NCBI RefSeq assembly: GCF_901709675.1 | Contig: NC_051098.1 | Coordinates: forward strand, 9,425,000-9,488,999 | Direction: 5' to 3' | Source of the DNA: Syngnathus acus | Taxonomy: Eukaryota > Chordata > Actinopteri > Syngnathiformes > Syngnathidae | DNA: 64,000 nucleotides | Shown: piece by piece, positions 42,101 to 53,493 of the stretch | Layout of the letters: every line of letters begins with the position of its first letter | Position numbering within the stretch: position 1 is the stretch's first letter | Translations under genes and position numbers: made by a program | The notes under the pieces: model-generated | Databases searched by the model: none | Told to the model about the DNA's origin: nothing | The model's input: only the letters and a program-made list of their open reading frames with translations

Positions 42101-45100
42101 TGTCATCGATGATAGAAGGACTGTCAATGATGAATATTTTCTAGAATTGATTATTCCATCGATCATTCCATCAATGATCAGGTAACATTTTATTTTCCAA
42201 AATAGCGTACAGTATTACAAAATAAATTTTCAAATACTGTGTGCCGCTCTGGTCATTGCTGTCCAATGGGAGCACAGATCGTCGGCCTGGGTGTGTTTAC
42301 AAAATATAATTAACTTGCAAAATGTACAGTCTGAATAGGAACAGCACCAAACGAAAATAAATTAAGTCCGCTTTTGGTCTGGACCAAACAAGCGGAATAA
42401 CAGACTTTTCTGGTCTGAATACACCCTAAATTGCCTGGGTGACCCCATACTTTTGAACGGGAGTGTAGTATACACTTTCAGTACGTAAATATACATTAAG
42501 TGTGCTTTTTTGTGTGGCATACCTTCATGGCCCTTCAGTGTAGTGATAACGGAGTATGTCTGCTTCTCCAGCTTCAACAGTGTAATCTGCCCTGAGTAAT
42601 CGCCAACAAAGGCATGTTGAGTCTCATGATCATATCTGAGTAGGGTGTTAAGCTTTCAAAGTATTCAAAGAAATGGTTGTTGTATTAGAACAATGAATAA
42701 GGGATACTGTAGACAGGAAGCCCAGGAAGTAAAATAGTGTCTGCCCAGCATGCTTCCACTCTGGGTGCACATCCAGCTAACACTCTTGTCATGGCCAGTG
42801 CTCACTACCCACTCGCTTTCCAGGGTAAACACCATGTCTGAAACGCGGTTCTGATGAGCTGCAAAACACACACGCACGGACATTTGTCTACATTTGCAAA
42901 TTGACATTGTGTTCATTTATACATTTTTATTATGTTAAATTATGGCACTTAGTGTACCAATCTGCAAATAAAGATAAGCACCTGACTGGAAACGGCTCAC
43001 CTGTTGAGACACAACTGTAGAATACTTTGTCCTTTTAAAAATGTTTGATTGTATTGTTCAGCTTTATTTACTCCAACACAAAGAGTAATCTTATAATACA
43101 CACATAAACATCATTAGAGAACCACCGACAACTAATGATGGGCAAATGAAGCTTCAAGATGATTCATGAACCTGTTGTTGTGTTTCGTTAGACCTCTAGA
43201 TGGCACTCTCTGTTCACCGAAGAGCTGAAAGCCCACCGACTTGCCATTTCTTAAAACCCTCACTTTAAACCAACATTGCCATCTAGAGGAGTCAAAGAAT
43301 ACAACAACTGGTTCATCAAGCTTCATTTTCCCATCACTACGGCGACAACCTCTTCTCACACTAAAATAACAAATGTATAGACACAAAGACAACATTTTGG
43401 CCAGCAATTATATTCGGTCTCCCCTGATTGATCGCATTGAAGTGCTTCATTATCAAAACAGCTTACCTGGATATGTTTTTACATGGTTCATCTTGTTGAA
43501 ATCTTCAGAGATGAGAAACTCCTTAAGGGCAAAAGAACAAGTTTCAAGTCAAATAACGAACCCACCCTCAAAGGCAAAAGGAGGAGCGCTGTTTAAATAA
43601 GCCTCTTTTTAATAATGGAAAGAAAAACCAAAAGACAAAGCTTGACCCTGAAATGAGAACAAGGCCATTTGTTTTGACTCACCACAACCGCTCCATTGTC
43701 CTGCCCAATGAAGATGCGTCTGCTGTCATGGTGATATGACATACATGAGCAGGGAGCTGAAACATGGAAAGATAAGGAAATCATCACCATTAGCACATGG
43801 TGTATTGTGCTGTTTATTTATATACTGGAGAATGGACGGACATTTTCAAAATCTTACTTACAGGAGACTGTGTGATATATACTTGGCCAGTACTGACCAC
43901 TGTCTCTCTTTAGCCAAACACGAATGGTTCTGGAAAAGAAAAGAAGGATAAAACTTTAAGAAAACAAACCATTATGGGTCCCTTTGTTTAATGATCTATG
44001 CTTTAAAGCGTTTTTGGCTTTTTGTGTTTTGATGTGTTGGAACTCTGAAAAAATACTGCCAATAAAACTGTGGCAAAGTGAAAGATATATTTGTGTGTGA
44101 ACATTTGTTATTTAAACGCACCACTCCCAGAAGTCAATGCTAATTACTTGTTAGCATGTCAATGGGATTTTACAGTGACTTTAGGGATAGCAGTAGCAAT
44201 ATTTTTTAAAAGAAAACAGCTGTTGTATTTGAATATTAAAAGGAGTGTAATTATTTTTGTTGTATGTTTACTTTTACAGTAAATCCCAACTGGGGTGTCA
44301 CTAAAGAGCTGAAAGCATACTTTGTGGTGACAGAAATCAATCACCATGGACTGAGAGTGTGCCAACCAAGAAAAAAAAGTTCCTGTTTCTAAATCGACAC
44401 GGTCAAGCTCGACTGAAATTTGCAGCTGCTCACAAAGGCAATCCAAATACCTTCTGGGCTACAATTTTATGATCGAACAAGACAATGATTGTTATTTACC
44501 CACATAAGTATGTTTAGGAGAATGAAAATGAAGCTTTTAAACCTGAGATTATTGTAGTAATTTAATTGTCAAGAATGGTGGTAATAACAATACATTCTAG
44601 GGCCACCAGTGGGGAAGACTATCACCAAATCAACATGAAGGCTGCTGAAACCTTGACGCATGTGGATGTTCCAACAGGACAGTGATGCCAAAGACATATC
44701 AAAACTGCTTTTTAAATTGTTTTTCCAAAGCTGAACCTCAAAGCTAGAGAAGATTTGTGCAGCATCTGCAAAGAGTGGTCAAATTTCCAGCCGCAATTAT
44801 GTCGGAGGCTTGTTGATGGTAGAGGAGAAACTTATTGGCCTGTTATGTTTGTATTTGAGCATGTACGGGTAATGTTGGCCCTATGGTAATTAGAAAAAAA
44901 AATTTATACCTTTGGACCTTCTTTTTTTTTTTTTTTTTTAATAATTGTTCTATAGGGATATTACATAAGAAAAGGAGCAAATTGATGATCAAAAGCTCCA
45001 ATTTAGATTTTTGAACATTGTTTATAAACATGGACAAGTGTGGATTGCAGTATTCTATTCCAATATAGCACAGTATAGTATTTGTTAAGCACAGTTCATA

Positions 45101-46082
45101 AGTTAACAAAAGTACAATAAAGTTGCATTTAACTTGCTTTTAAAACATTCAATGATAAGGTACATTCAAAACTGATGAAACAGTTTTCTTCCAGAGGTCA
45201 ATGGCTTCGTCGCCTCGTTTCCCTGCAGAATTAGCAAGTGTGATGCCAAATGCACCACTTCCCATTTACGTTAAATGATGATGCTTCTCCTACACTTGCA
45301 AACTAGTTTGCTAGCTGTTTTAAAATGTGGCTATTTCACTAAATGAGATAACAGCTGTAGATCATATTGCATGCAGCTATTATATTGCATCGTTGTATAA
45401 CAAATTATCAAAGGCATTATCTGTGGTAACCCTAAAATGTGATTTTCACGGGACACAGCTCGTGGCCGTTCCTTTAAGGGTGCTTGTAGAGCCGCGCACA
45501 CACACGTACACAATCGTATCGAAACATTTGAAACATATTGGCATCGATTTTAGGGATTAAATGGCAACACATGGAAAGGAACCCGGACTTGTTTACTGCT
45601 ACAGAAACCGGGTTTGTTTACTGCTACAGTTAGCTGTTCAATGTCAAAGTCGAACGTTCATAAAGCGACAACAAATATACGAACGCAATTAAAGATCAGC
45701 GCCTAATAATAATTTTATAAGCGTCCTATCGTTCAAAAAGTAAATCTTTAATGTTGAGTTGTAGTCAGATAAATTGGTTTAGCTAACTTACCCACGCTAA
45801 AATCTTTGTTTTATAGGTCTGCTTTAGTTGCCTTGAACATTAGTTTGACCACTTTTGCAGGATCTAACTAGTCGCCACAAAATAGAGCAAACCCGCAGGC
45901 TACTTCAATAAAGCTAACATAAGCTAGCTAGGTTGGAAAACTCACCTGTCTTCGCTGACAGTGATCACTCCATCCTCCTTGGGGATTAAAACGGCAACCG
46001 TGACAGCGTCTGCGTGTCCCTCGATTTTGTTCAGAAGAACTGGTCTGGCGCTCTGAGGCCTCGAATGGATCTCCGCAGCCAT
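39159..46082 (-). CDS. wdfy1: WD repeat and FYVE domain-containing protein 1
   Basis: WDFY1 binds PI3P on early endosomes through its FYVE finger and acts as an adaptor in TLR3/4 signalling. Twelve exons: 45946-46082, 43862-43929, 43683-43756, 43467-43521, 42708-42858, 42523-42635, 40930-41056, 40585-40690, 40078-40179, 39853-39983, 39618-39726, 39159-39218. They give 410 aa, the human length. The start [22 protein letters not shown] matches WDFY1, not WDFY2. WD-type repeats include [39 protein letters not shown] and [11 protein letters not shown]. The FYVE finger (about residues 281-352) carries [30 protein letters not shown] and RVCDTC. The last repeat reads [16 protein letters not shown]. 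Introns hold a Tc1-like remnant, a hAT MITE and a transposon end. A CATGCGCA (NRF1-like) lies near 46198 upstream. Confidence 0.97.
42435..42475. mobile_element. Tc1/mariner-type terminal repeat fragment in wdfy1 intron 6
   Basis: GACCCCATACTTTTGAACGGGAGTGTAGTA matches the end pattern of a common fish DNA transposon (CCCAAACTTTTGAACGGTAGTGTA). The opposite end was not located. Confidence 0.5.
43133..43339. mobile_element. hAT MITE, copy 1 (wdfy1 intron 4)
   Basis: This 207-bp element has long terminal inverted repeats. The left starts TAATGATGGGCAAATGAAGC and the right ends CATTTTCCCATCACTA. The inversion extends about 75 bp inward through TTGTTGT and CCTCTAGATGGCA. A near-identical copy lies at 54222-54428. 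Flanking duplication is degraded here. Confidence 0.9.
44330..44880 (+). pseudogene. Degenerate Tc1-like transposase fragment in wdfy1 intron 1
   Basis: The DNA follows the order of Tc1-family transposases: GTGCCAACCAAGAAAAAAAAG, CTCGACTGAAATTTGCAGCT, TTCTGGGCTACAATTTTATG, TATGTTTAGGAGAA, TTCCAACAGGACAGTGATGC (the region of the second catalytic Asp) and GAGTGGTCAAATTTCCAGC. Frames are broken by stops and frameshifts, so it is dead. It lies antisense to wdfy1. Confidence 0.75.
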
Positions 46083-47472
46083 GGTTTAACTAGCCAGCAA
46101 CAATGTTTTCCTGCTGCTAATTCTCTTCCTCGCCCAGTCCAGGAGGATCAGCTGACACACAGAGACGCTGTTCACATTACCGTAATGACTGCAAGGCATG
46201 CGCACAGCAAACCATGCCGCGTGACAATCGCTACAAATAATGATTTATACAAGTCGACTTATTGTGTATTTTCCTTTTTTTTTTCTCTGAGATTCCCCCC
46301 TCACACACGTTTCGTTTTCCATGGGCCACATGTAATGATTATTTGTCTGTTTTTCGAACATTCTTTTATTGCAGGGGAAATTGTATTAATTTCGAAAATC
46401 AACCAGACATTGTTTTTATTATTGTAATTTTCTTCTTTTACATATTATACGTTTATGTATTTTTTTTTGTAATATTCATAGTGTACCTTATTGGTTCAGT
46501 CACATTTGACTGTCTTGTGCATGTTTGATTAAACATTTTGTTCCTATTTTGTCTGATAGGTTGCGTCAAATGCTCTTTAAAGTTGAGTGTTTTCACTCAG
46601 AAAAGGCCAAAATATATAGCAACTAAGACGAAAGTTTCATGAGAGCTTGTCCACTGAATGAGATGCTCGAAACGATTTATGATTCGGAACTTCTTCAAAA
46701 AGGAATGACTCGATTTTGATGAAGCTGCTCGAGAAACCTTTTGGTTGTACTGCTGATTAGTTTTCATTTGAATTGTTGGACAAATGTGATTCCAATATTT
46801 GCTGCACGAGTTCATACTATATTGCTGTGGCCATAGGCAAAATAAACTACAAAAACAAAAGGTGATCCAGATATTTACAATACCAATTAATAAAAAAATG
46901 ATATGAGATCTATCAAATTCAAAAGGATGGATCACACCTTATCCAAGTGCCAAATATAGGTCAAACTTCAAAATCTTTCAGATCTACCAAGTTCTCACCA
47001 AGACAATCTCTTTTAGCAGCGTTTATAAATGAGTGTTTATTGCTCCCAAATGAAGAATTACAACAGAAACATTTCTCAAAAAAGTAACTTTGAACATTAA
47101 AACACTGTATGCAAGACCTCAAATTTGGACATGCAACTCCATAACTTAACAAGGACTGGAGTCATATCTATTGAAATGGACAAAAATAATAAAATAGAAA
47201 CGATTAGTCAACATGTTATGCTACCCCACAGTTAATAAAACACACAAATGACATTCAAAGTCCATTAAAAAAAAAACAATTTATATGTTAAAAAAATACA
47301 ATAAAAAGCCAGAAAAGAAAGTTAAGGCAGATCATGCATTTCTGAAAATGACTAACAAAAGGCAATAAAACAAATATCTACAGCTCAAGTGTGTATGCTT
47401 GTCTGTGTGCATGCAAGCAAGTCGTGTTTCTCCAAAATACCACTAGATGGGGGTGCACATAGAGCACTGGAT
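46083..47472. other. Spacer between wdfy1 start and serpine2 end
   Basis: 1.39 kb holds the wdfy1 promoter at its left side and probably the serpine2 3' UTR at its right. In human MRPL44 lies here. I see no MRPL44-like exon on either strand. Confidence 0.55.
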
Positions 47473-50270
47473 TCAAGGCTGGTTGATTTGGCCCATAAAG
47501 AGGAGAGTACCTGAGGACAGGGTGGGGGTGATATATCAACATGACATGCAATATTTTCATGAGGAAAAGCAACAAGGGCAGTAATATGAATGATGTGTTT
47601 ATCCACAAGTCATATAATGCATCTTCCTTGTACCAATGAGCATTTTTAATGCAATGTAACTATAGGAGGATTAACACATATGAAGATGAGGAAAAGTTCT
47701 GTACCAGATGGGTTATGGCGGACAAGAAACAGGAAAGGTCTGTCCACTGAAACCCAAGGAGGAGAGGACCGAGCCATCAAAATTGCAGCTGAATAAAAGA
47801 GAAAACAGCATTAAAAACCACTATTCATAAGAGAATAGTGACCAAATAAATACACAGCAGTTTCAGCAAAACACTTACTGGTGGCAGCTGATGCTTTTGT
47901 TCCATCTTCATTCACCACAATCTTGACTTTCTGGAGGGCCTTGGAGACATATACAGGCTCCGAACCTGAGGCAGCACACAGACAGACAGACGGACAGACG
48001 GACAGACGGACAGACGGACAGACAGATCTTTAATTCCAGATGCACACATATACAAAAAGACAAATCTAAAGACTGTATTGTGCTCTGCAAAATTTACTGT
48101 GTACATTTCTGGTGAAGATTTGGATGGAAAAAGTTATTGTGCAGGTTTGAAATGAAAAGAATATTCATGTCCTGTCTTAATATTTTGCAGCACAAGGCGG
48201 CAATAGTGCATTTAAGCTTCCTCAATTACTGGAAAGGGGAACGGACTTGCTTGACTTTCACACTTTACTGACATATTACATTGGTCTGACAAGCCCGCAG
48301 CAGTAAACAGCCAACATTTTCTTCATATTTTCAAACCTTGCTCATGTCTAACTAAAATTGCTGGATATAAAAATAACATGTCATATGAGGAATGGGATTG
48401 ACAGAACTTTCACTCACTCAGGTGCCTGAAGTCAGCTTTGTCTTGACGGAACATGTCTGTAATGCCCAGCACCGACAAGGGGGCCTTTAAGTCTACCTCG
48501 ACATCCGCCGAAAACCTAGAGACATACACAAACATCCACACATTTGCCATCTTTATCTATGCAAACTGTAACTGTGGCTTATCAAGTGTAATGTATTTTA
48601 CTTGGGGATGAGTAAGTGCACTTTGCGCATGTGCATCAGTTTTCTCCAACTCTGCACAGTAGCGGTGTTAATGTGTGGGATGATTTGGGATAGATGCACA
48701 TCCTCCTCAGTGGGTAGAACGATGAGCATGCTGGTCGTGTTGCCGTGATAGGGCAGCTCGATAACCCTATAATTCACCTGCTGAGGAGTGTTGGCTATGC
48801 CTGATGAATGAAAGAACATTTATTACCATTTACTTCTCTATCAAGGCATTTAACAGCAAAGTGAAAAATAGCAGCATAATATCGAAAAATATAAATGTGC
48901 AGCTACAACTGTAGCAACACTAATCTCATAAAATTAAAATATAACAGTTCTAATAATAATAATAATTTACTCAACCAATAAACTCAGCATTCTTATTGAT
49001 CCATTCAATTCAACATAGTCATGTCCCAAATGACCATATTCTGATAAATATACAACATTGTATTGTTATATAAAAAAAAAACCTAGAAGCTGACAATTTT
49101 CAGCTTTAGAGCTCTATACGATACCAAAACTGATTTGAAATGAAGCGATCAAGATCAGACTGAGGTTTAATTTGAGGGTGCATCCAAATCAAGTGGGATT
49201 ATAACACATCTAATCTGTGTTTCCACCTTGTTAAGGTACCAAAACGACAATTGGACATAATGTTTGCAGAAGTAAATATGTTACCATGTGTAGGGGACAC
49301 GGACTATATAGAGAGACGCGAATTGGGAGGAAGAAGAAAAAGTATTTTGGGGAAATTATGCATATGTATGCGACCTGGCCGTTCAGACTGCGGTCGCGTT
49401 ACAAAAAATCCGATACGTATCACCACAATTTACCGATGTTGAAGACTGATTGCTGGGACATCATAGGAACTTTAAATACTTTGCCATCGGCCCCAGTGAA
49501 GGGTCTCATCTTGGTGTTTTCAGGCTGGAAGCGGTACTTCCATAAGGCCTTGAAGTAGATGGCGTTAACAATGACCAAGCGGGTCAAGGCAGAATCCAGC
49601 ATATCTGGTTTGATGAGGCTTGTGATGTGACCTGGATGTAACAGGAGCATTAGAAATGAATTTCATAATTACTGGTCAAGCTGATATTACATTTCACATG
49701 ATCCACCTTTGGTTTTGTTGCTGACCCAGGCATTGATCTTATCTGCTGCCCTTTGAGGGTGACCGAAGTCCATGCTCCTGCTCTCAGTCTGGAAGTTTGC
49801 TTTGTTGGTGTCGACAAAGCTCTTCAGCATGGGGAAGCCCTTTTGGCTGAAAAGGCCGTTGGCAATGAGAACGGCATCCTTGGTGGTCAAGTTCTTATGC
49901 AGTCTCTTCAACAATCTGTGAGGTCCTGTGCAAATCAAAAAATGGGTGCTGAACACAAATTACAAGCCTTTCTCACAACTTTGTGCAGAAATTCTTACAG
50001 ACCTTTAATATTTTTCTTGTATTGCAGCACATTGAGGACTTGTTTGCGGGTTTGTCCATGACCTCCCGGTAATAGCATGCCAAGAACAGAGGCCACTCCG
50101 TGAGGGGAAAGGACCACATTCTCCAGGGGCTTGGAGGAGACCACTTGCTGAAACACCTGAATACCAAGTTCCGATCCCCGTTCCCCGTATGAAGGCGCTT
50201 GGGACAGCGCACTTGTATGGCAGAACAGGCTCACCAGTGCAAAGGCAACCGGCAATGTAAGGGACCTCAT
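47473..50270 (-). CDS. serpine2: Serpin E2 (glia-derived nexin / protease nexin-1)
   Basis: Secreted inhibitor of thrombin, urokinase and related trypsin-like proteases. Eight coding exons: 50003-50270, 49707-49925, 49434-49631, 48602-48800, 48418-48515, 47879-47965, 47705-47788, 47473-47510; 396 aa (human 398). A signal peptide ([18 protein letters not shown]) is followed by [20 protein letters not shown] and [10 protein letters not shown]. Further serpin motifs are [35 protein letters not shown] and the hinge [12 protein letters not shown]. The reactive centre is MAR-SS with P1 Arg363-Ser364, then [20 protein letters not shown] and [10 protein letters not shown]. The Arg P1 and SSPPW match SERPINE2 rather than SERPINE1 or E3, and synteny beside wdfy1 agrees. 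The donor after exon 1 (G|GTCTGT) is weak. The 5' non-coding exon was not located. Confidence 0.96.
47976..48025. repeat. (GACA/GACG)n microsatellite adjoining serpine2 exon 6
   Basis: CAGACAGACAGACGGACAGACGG units begin about 10 bp on the intron side of the acceptor of exon 47879-47965. On the minus strand this is a CTGTCCGT-type pyrimidine-rich array. Confidence 0.85.
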
Positions 50271-50980
50271 GTTGACCTTGACAAAAACACATACAGATAT
50301 GTTATGAGAGGCATAAAGACTTTGAAAATTGATTTGGGAGATATAAAGTGGGCTTATGTTTTGAATTTTTGAAGTGCATATGATAAGCACAGTAACCAAA
50401 CCATTTTCATTTATGATTATCTTATATATGCTTTAATCCAATGCTGCAGCCAGGTAGAGGTACTATACTTATTATATTAATATTTTGCACATTAAGGTAG
50501 CATTTGGTGAACACCTACTGACTCAAAAGCATGTGTTTTTCTTCAGTTGATGATGTGAAAGCACGTGGAAAAGAAGCGCCTTGGCCGCACCCAGCAAAAA
50601 ATCTGCTCGTTCAATGTTAGGCTAATAGTCGACCTGGTGGAGCCTGTAATTTGACAACAAGGCGGAATTTTGGTGAATAAGTCAGTGTTTTGATCAAGTA
50701 TCAAGGCATCCATAGGATGATTTGCTTCATAGCTCATGTCAGGGTCCCTTTAAATCAAAAAACAAAATGATTTTAATGCAGTTTTTGGTGCACCCCTAGA
50801 CTTTGCTGTGGACAGTTGGCGCCCGGTGATGGTTATATCATCATAATAAGTTAACTTTTTTCCTGTATTAAATTTACAATTGAATCTGCTTTTGGGGTGG
50901 TGTTGTGTTGAAGTTGCTGTGCAACATTATAAGGTAGCAATAGGGGGTGTACCAAATTGAACACAGCAGTATTTTTAGTG
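50271..50980. other. serpine2 upstream region
   Basis: Sequence 5' of the serpine2 coding start. The acceptor TTTTTGTCAAG before the start shows at least one upstream non-coding exon exists, but I could not place it. No repeat recognised. Confidence 0.4.
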
Positions 50981-50981
50981 T

Positions 50982-51262
50982 ATTTGAGGAGAGGCAGACT
51001 GCGATGGTACGGACATGTAGTGAGGAAGGACGAGAACGACTGGGTGAGGAAAGTTATGTCGTATAACGTAGAGGGAACAAGACCCAGTGGCCGACCTAAA
51101 AAGACCGTGGCAGACGACCGTGGCAGCCGGCATGAAGGCACTCGGCATCAACCACGAGATGGCCATGGACCGTTCCCGGTGGAAGAAAGCCATATCGAGA
51201 ACCCAGTCCAACCCAGCGGCGCCTGGAAAGCGGACTTTAAACCGATGATGATGATGATGATG
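50982..51262 (+). mobile_element. 5'-truncated RTE-like LINE insertion
   Basis: It encodes the C-terminal end of a non-LTR reverse transcriptase ORF. RLRWYGHVVRKDENDWV and GRPKKT are in one frame. After a one-base shift near 51108, MKALGINHEMAMDRSRWKKA and a stop are in the next. The 3' end is a (GAT)n tail (51244-51262). An identical 14-bp sequence AGTATTTTTAGTGT flanks both sides (50968-50981 and 51263-51276), a clean target-site duplication. Confidence 0.85.
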
Positions 51263-51276
51263 AGTATTTTTAGTGT

Positions 51277-52380
51277 GCGTTTCCTGATAAGTATTTGTTG
51301 TGGGGATGTAAAATTCTCTTCCTTTTCTCCTAACAAGGTCATTTGACCTCAGTGCTGGGTCATCATTGACATGCTTATTAAAGCACTTTAAAGTCAGAAT
51401 TCTGAGAAAAAAGTCAATCCTCTTTTGTATTTTATAGTGGTTCGGCTAAATTATATTAAAAATAGTTAACCTGATAAGTACCAACGTGAAATGCCATGGT
51501 TGGTTTTTATTTCATACGGTATATTATATAAAGATTCATTAAAATGTCAGCATTCATGAAAATACATGACGGGATAATATACAAAGTGTTTTAGATGGAT
51601 GGCATTTACCTGTGATTGAAAATACGTAACTCTTAATCACACTACATGACATTTAGTTGCGCCACTGTTTTCATGACATTTAGTTGCGCCACTGTTTTCA
51701 AGTTCAAGCTTCTCTTTTTTTTACTATCACTATCTGTAATGATTTTTGTTCTACTTTAAGGTATTATTCATAACGTTTGGTGGTACCATCAAGAAAACAA
51801 GCCTTTTGACCAAACGACTCTCACGTAATGTAGTTTTACAATGAAGTCAAACCAACAAACGCAACAGAATTGAAGCGATTAGACAGTTCTACGCAGCAGT
51901 TTTGTTTGTGACAATTTACCTAACTTGGCTTAAGCGCAATTGAGAGTGAAAGCATCAGAATGACTAAACGGAGTTGAGCCAAGTGTAACGTGGTAGAATT
52001 AAACGACGTTAACTTACTATGACGCGAAGACGCGTGCTCCTCTTGCCCCACAGGTGAAACTAGAACTTTCTCCAACCAAAATCTCAAGTCTCACGGCCGT
52101 TCGAACAAAATATTACAGAGGTGTGAGAAGTAAATCTAAAATGCTAATCGTTCAAAGAAAACGCGAGTTTTAATACTACTTTAACGGAAAGGTACTCAAC
52201 TCCTCCTCCAAACCAAACATTAAACGTTGCGACGACACATCCGTTAATCATTCAAAATAAAAGAATTCAATGAACTTTTTAATTATCAAAGAAACATTTG
52301 TGACGTATACAAGCCAGTAAAAGGGCTTCTGAAGTATGGGATGAAAAAAAATCCAACAGAATGCAAGGGCAAAGTGATCA
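51277..52380. other. Intergenic sequence
   Basis: No gene seen. A 29-bp tandem duplication (CATGACATTTAGTTGCGCCACTGTTTT) lies at about 51644-51701. A GC-richer stretch near 52020-52060 could hold a serpine2 5' exon on the minus strand but nothing decides it. Confidence 0.45.
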
Positions 52381-52384
52381 CTTA

Positions 52385-52390
52385 TTTATT
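52385..52390 (-). terminator. PolyA signal of the small Ly6-like gene
   Basis: AATAAA on the minus strand, about 145 bp after the stop at 52535. Confidence 0.5.
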
Positions 52391-52534
52391 TGATTTTTTT
52401 TTTACATTTTGTAATGCTTTCCAACTAAACTACAAAAAACTTCTAACCCCTTCAAATTCTTTCATGCTCCTACTTCTATTGTCTCAGAAGTCAATTATGG
52501 GAGACTTTGCGTTGGGTGTTCATCTGCTGTCACT

Positions 52535-53414
52535 TTAGGGATCTGCACATATTTTTCCGTCAGCATCTGCAAGACAGACAAAAAAACAATATGTGATAAG
52601 GGTAGTCTACTTTTGCTCTGCAATGAAACTCAGTGAGCCCCTTTAACTGTAGGGGCACTGGGCTGTAGTGGTTCGAGCTTGAATGTGCAATAAACTACCA
52701 CGCCTGTGAAAAAACAACCAATCTGACACAGAAAGCGTGACTTACTGAATGTCAATCATTCGTCACGCACAGATGAAAAAACAAAACACTGTATTTATTG
52801 TATTTGCTGTAGCACAAAACAATGTTACTATTGATAAAAAGAAAAAGTTTTCTGCCGTGGCCAGACAGGTGCACAATATTGTAATAATAGCCATGAATGT
52901 GTATAGTTTTGCAAGGGATGTGTTGATGATTTGGAAATTTAGCCGAAGAAGTGAGTTGTATTTATAGTTCTCCAAAAAGAATGCCAGCCAAGTGTGTGTT
53001 ACAAAATTACAAACTCAGTTCAAAGAAGGATTTGTGCTTTTAGTTTGAGTGATTTTTGTGGACGATATTAATAGTTTAGGAAATTGTGCTTCAAGAATCA
53101 CTGTAATAAATATGATTTTTTTGGACAATTGGAAAGTACCCTCAAAAAATGAAAAATATGACACCATACAGCTACTCACATGATTGGTCCTTGCAGACTT
53201 GGCCTGCTTCACATATCCGAGAAAAACACATTGGAAGTGAGGTCATACAGACCATGCATTCCAGAGCGTCACCTGAGAGATAGGTGGGTGGTTTAAAGGA
53301 GACAAGTGAAAATTCATATATATATATTTATATGGGGAAAAAAATTCACTAACCGGCTTTGAGCAGCACGGTGAGAGCGAAAGCCAAGATCAACCACTTC
53401 GCTGTGTTGTTCAT
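52535..53414 (-). CDS. Small secreted cysteine-rich peptide, Ly6/uPAR-like N-terminal half (unrecognised gene)
   Basis: I do not recognise this gene. Three exons join in phase: 53354-53414, 53180-53272 and 52535-52566, giving 61 aa. A hydrophobic signal (residues 4-19, TAKWLILAFALTVLLK) is followed by a 40-residue mature part with six Cys. It begins ALECMVC and has spacing C-x2-C-x6-C-x4-C-x5-C-x10-C. The first five match the start of an LU (Ly6/uPAR, CD59-like) domain, and introns in phase 1 after the signal and after the fifth Cys are as in Ly6 genes. The usual C-terminal half with CC...CN is missing. The last exon gives only YADGKICADP. A TATAAAAG box (53486-53493) and AATAAA (52385-52390) bracket the gene. 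The third exon is the least certain part. An alternative acceptor at about 52707 would give a different 25-residue end. Confidence 0.5.
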
Positions 53415-53485
53415 CTCAGTAGCCTGTCGTCGACTTGTAATTTTAGTTTTTTTCCACTCGATGATCTCTTGACAGACAAAGTCTT

Positions 53486-53493
53486 CTTTTATA
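53486..53493 (-). promoter_or_regulatory. TATA box of the small Ly6-like gene
   Basis: TATAAAAG on the minus strand, 72 bp before the ATG. Transcription would begin near 53457, giving a 5' UTR of about 40 nt. Confidence 0.55.

Noticed and set aside
46083-47472. Search for MRPL44 between wdfy1 and serpine2
   Set aside because: No exon-like frame resembling a mitochondrial ribosomal or RNase III-type protein was seen on either strand.
50271-50399. N-terminal extension of serpine2 in the same open frame
   Set aside because: The extension lies upstream of an acceptor (TTTTTGTCAAG) and is not serpin-like; the Met at 50270 begins a good signal peptide.
52620-52707. Alternative last exon for the small Ly6-like gene
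   Set aside because: The acceptor TTTTTTCACAG is good and phase fits, but the 25 residues (starting CVVVYCTFKLEP) look neither Ly6-like nor balanced in cysteines; kept only as an alternative.
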